Shown here piece after piece: positions 63,567 through 64,000 of a stretch of 64,000 nucleotides of DNA; the stretch's first letter is position 1, and each line of letters starts with the position of its first letter. The stretch comes from Mycolicibacterium rutilum (GTDB lineage Bacteria; Actinomycetota; Actinomycetes; Mycobacteriales; Mycobacteriaceae): the NCBI RefSeq assembly GCF_900108565.1, contig NZ_LT629971.1:2108001-2172000 (forward strand), read 5' to 3'. The translations under genes and the position numbers were made by a program. The notes under the pieces are model-generated. The model did not search any database. It was given only the letters and a program-made list of their open reading frames with translations, and was not told where the DNA came from.

Positions 63567-63580
63567 TGAAACCTGTTTCA
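63567..63580. promoter_or_regulatory. KstR-type operator before the right-edge SDR
   Basis: TGAAACCTGTTTCA fits TnnAACnnGTTnnA at every fixed position. It is the core of a perfect 16-bp palindrome when the flanking C and G are included. It lies 16 bp upstream of the SDR GTG at 63597. Symmetric half-sites differ from the TAGAAC type at the other operators, so binding by KstR or by a related TetR regulator is possible. Confidence 0.65.
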
Positions 63581-63596
63581 GACGAAAGGGGCTGCG

Positions 63597-64000
63597 GTGG
63601 AGTTGTCGTTGACCGGTCGGACGGTGTTGGTGACCGGCGGGGGCAGCGGGATCGGCAAGGGAGTGGCCGCCGCCGTGGTCGCCGCGGGCGGCAACGCGAT
63701 GCTCGTCGGCCGCAACGCCGACCGGCTGGCCGCCGCGGCCGACGAGATCACGGCACGGGGCGGGCCGGGCGCGGTGCACTACGAGCCGGCCGACGTGACC
63801 AACGAGGACGAGGTCGCGCGGGTCGTCGACGCGGCCACTGCATGGCACGGCAGGCTTTACGGCGTCGTGCACTGCGCGGGTGGCAGCGAGACGATCGGCC
63901 CCATCACCCAGATCGACTCCGAGCTGTGGCGGCGCACCGTCGACCTCAACATCAACGGCACCATGTACGTGCTCAAACACTCCGCACGGGAGATGGTGCG
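63597..64000 (+). CDS. Short-chain dehydrogenase/reductase (cut by the window edge)
   Basis: The first 134 residues of an SDR. Cofactor loop VTGGGSGIGKG, NRNADR follows the second strand, and the active-site Ser/Tyr/Lys are beyond the window. GTG 63597 follows GAAAGGGG. The KstR-type operator just upstream suggests that it is regulated with steroid genes. Confidence 0.8.
   Translation, partial: MELSLTGRTVLVTGGGSGIGKGVAAAVVAAGGNAMLVGRNADRLAAAADEITARGGPGAVHYEPADVTNEDEVARVVDAATAWHGRLYGVVHCAGGSETIGPITQIDSELWRRTVDLNINGTMYVLKHSAREMV

Overview
The window is a high-GC actinobacterial chromosome segment, almost certainly from a mycobacterium. It holds most of the cholesterol/sterol degradation region that M. 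tuberculosis carries at about Rv3489-Rv3546: fadA5, cyp125 and the igr operon, kstD, hsaEGF, kshA, ltp3/ltp4, cyp142, echA19, fadD19, fadD17/fadE27/fadE26, fdxD, hsd4A, the complete mce4 importer and otsA. No PE or PPE genes interrupt it, and metabolic and secreted-protein genes sit between the blocks, which suggests an environmental, fast-growing Mycolicibacterium-type species. The genus is inferred from gene content and order only.

Layout. 1-1.26 kb: no convincing gene. 1.3-9.8 kb: an NTF2-like protein, fadA5 (-), then cyp125-chsE1-chsE2-chsH2-chsH1-ltp2 (+) and a membrane-anchored protein. 9.8-16.4 kb: a secreted DUF1942-like protein, chsH3(hsd4B)-kstD (-) and hsaE-hsaG-hsaF (+). 16.4-21.1 kb: a non-steroid insert with a DedA protein, a RecQ-like helicase with a phosphoribosyltransferase-like tail, two small secreted proteins and an IclR regulator. 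21.2-36.5 kb: a DUF1214-SDR-sulfotransferase operon, kshA with a small Cys/His protein, a gamma carbonic anhydrase-like protein, a MOSC protein, a five-gene DUF35-ltp4-ltp3-LLM-SnoaL operon, an Rv3520c-type F420 oxidoreductase, an acetoacetate decarboxylase-like protein and cyp142. 36.5-47.6 kb: an MFS transporter, a methyltransferase, echA19, fadD19 with a coupled nitronate monooxygenase-like gene, a lipoprotein, and fadE26-fadE27-fadD17. 47.7-59.5 kb: fdxD-hsd4A, then yrbE4AB-mce4ABCDEF-mam4AB. 59.5-64 kb: otsA with a 54-codon upstream gene, three tandem paralogous small secreted proteins, an enoyl-CoA hydratase and a truncated SDR.

How it works together. Mce4 and YrbE4 import sterols. CYP125 and CYP142 oxidise the side-chain terminus. 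FadD19 and FadD17 activate it to CoA esters. FadE26/27, EchA19, Hsd4A, FadA5, ChsE1/E2, ChsH1/H2 and the Ltp aldolases shorten it. KstD and KshA open ring B, and HsaE/F/G finish the ring A/B fragment to pyruvate and propionyl-CoA.

Regulation. I found ten exact matches and one single-mismatch match to the KstR operator TnnAACnnGTTnnA, nearly all in front of steroid gene blocks. One lies just before the SDR at the right edge and may mark a further regulon member. At several of these promoters the operator overlaps a -35/-10 pair and the start codon follows the -10 by about 6-7 nt, which suggests leaderless transcripts.
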